Shown here piece by piece: positions 49,415 through 49,665 of a stretch of DNA of 49,665 nucleotides. The stretch is from an uncultured Lachnoclostridium sp. GTDB lineage: Bacteria > Bacillota > Clostridia > Lachnospirales > Lachnospiraceae. A program made the translations under genes and the position numbers. Within the stretch, counting starts at the first letter, position 1. Each line of letters starts with the position of its first letter. The notes under the pieces were generated by a model. That model saw only the letters and a list, made by a program, of their open reading frames with translations, was not told the origin of the DNA and did not search any database. The stretch is taken from assembly GCA_944376715.1 (NCBI GenBank), contig CALWDO010000018.1:1-49665 (forward strand), read 5' to 3'.

Positions 49415-49487
49415 CTGGGCTAGCTGGATTCGAACCAGCGTGATGCAGGAGTCAAAGTCCTGTGCCTTACCGCTTGGCGATAGCCCA
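49415..49487 (-). tRNA. tRNA-Gln (UUG)
   Basis: A 73-base cloverleaf starting TGGGCTATCGCCAAGCGG. Anticodon loop CTTTGAC (UUG); acceptor ends TAGCCCA with discriminator G, as expected for tRNA-Gln; CCA not encoded. Confidence 0.95.
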
Positions 49488-49502
49488 TTATCTTTGATTC
49501 AG

Positions 49503-49577
49503 GGTGGATACAGGGACTCGAACCCTGGGCCTCCAGAGCCACAATCTGGCGCGCTAACCAACTGCGCTATACCCACC
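49503..49577 (-). tRNA. tRNA-His (GUG)
   Basis: Anticodon loop TTGTGGC between CCAGA and TCTGG. The extra 5' G(-1), opposite discriminator C73 and characteristic of tRNA-His, is present in the sequence and included in the coordinates. CCA not encoded. Confidence 0.95.
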
Positions 49578-49590
49578 ATATTCATTTAAA

Positions 49591-49664
<74 letters not shown>

Positions 49665-49665
49665 G

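Overview
The window is bacterial chromosome at roughly 50% GC. The gene content points to a gut-type Lachnospiraceae (Clostridia): AGGAGG ribosome sites, sigma-A promoters, a T-box, PhoP-type boxes, a mannose-family PTS, YesN/YesM signalling and DUF4867. Nearly everything lies on the minus strand. Only the LacI-type regulator, the CapA-like gene and one tRNA-Ala are on plus.

Layout. 1-3.3 kb: glycogen/alpha-glucan genes (glgB, cut by the window edge, and a cytoplasmic GH13 enzyme). 3.4-5.9 kb: a tightly coupled operon of a CdaR/PucR-type regulator, a divergent orphan PTS IIB and a two-helix membrane protein that looks like a degenerate M28 peptidase. 6.0-9.6 kb: a mannose-family PTS (IIB-IIC-IID, a 2-hydroxyacid dehydrogenase, IIA). 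9.8-10.5 kb: a KDPG aldolase. 10.6-15.4 kb: a complete branched-chain-type amino acid ABC transporter. 15.6-16.8 kb: an NlpC/P60 wall hydrolase. 16.9-20.5 kb: a MacAB-like tripartite ABC exporter. 20.6-21.9 kb: an unrecognised cytoplasmic protein and a solo HPr.

22-36.4 kb is one pentose/hexose utilisation locus. It has a XylFGH/ChvE-like ABC importer, a YesM/YesN two-component system flanked by two further sugar-binding proteins (one lipoprotein, one membrane-anchored), a FucI/AraA-fold isomerase, a DUF4867 protein, a xylulokinase-like FGGY kinase and a divergent LacI-type repressor. Two copies of a GTGCACGTGCAC palindrome lie in the divergent region.

36.4-39.8 kb: yqeG, a DUF3298 lipoprotein and a transglutaminase-like protein. 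Then come tRNA-Ala(CGC), dihydroorotase and a CapA-like protein. cstA follows, behind a full T-box leader whose best-fitting specifier is ATC (Ile). After that: tRNA-Leu(UAG), a DUF1624 membrane acyltransferase, a YbgC-type thioesterase, and a PhoR/PhoP-like pair preceded by TTTACA repeats. A GNAT acetyltransferase, an AT-rich gene-free stretch, and a tRNA cluster (Lys, Gln, His, Arg) close the window.

Most noteworthy: the regulator/IIB/pseudo-M28 operon, the multi-binding-protein sensory system, the T-box on cstA, the palindrome at the start site of the amino-acid-binding-protein gene, the LacI operator pair, and the PhoP-like boxes. All calls come from reading the sequence; no database search was run.
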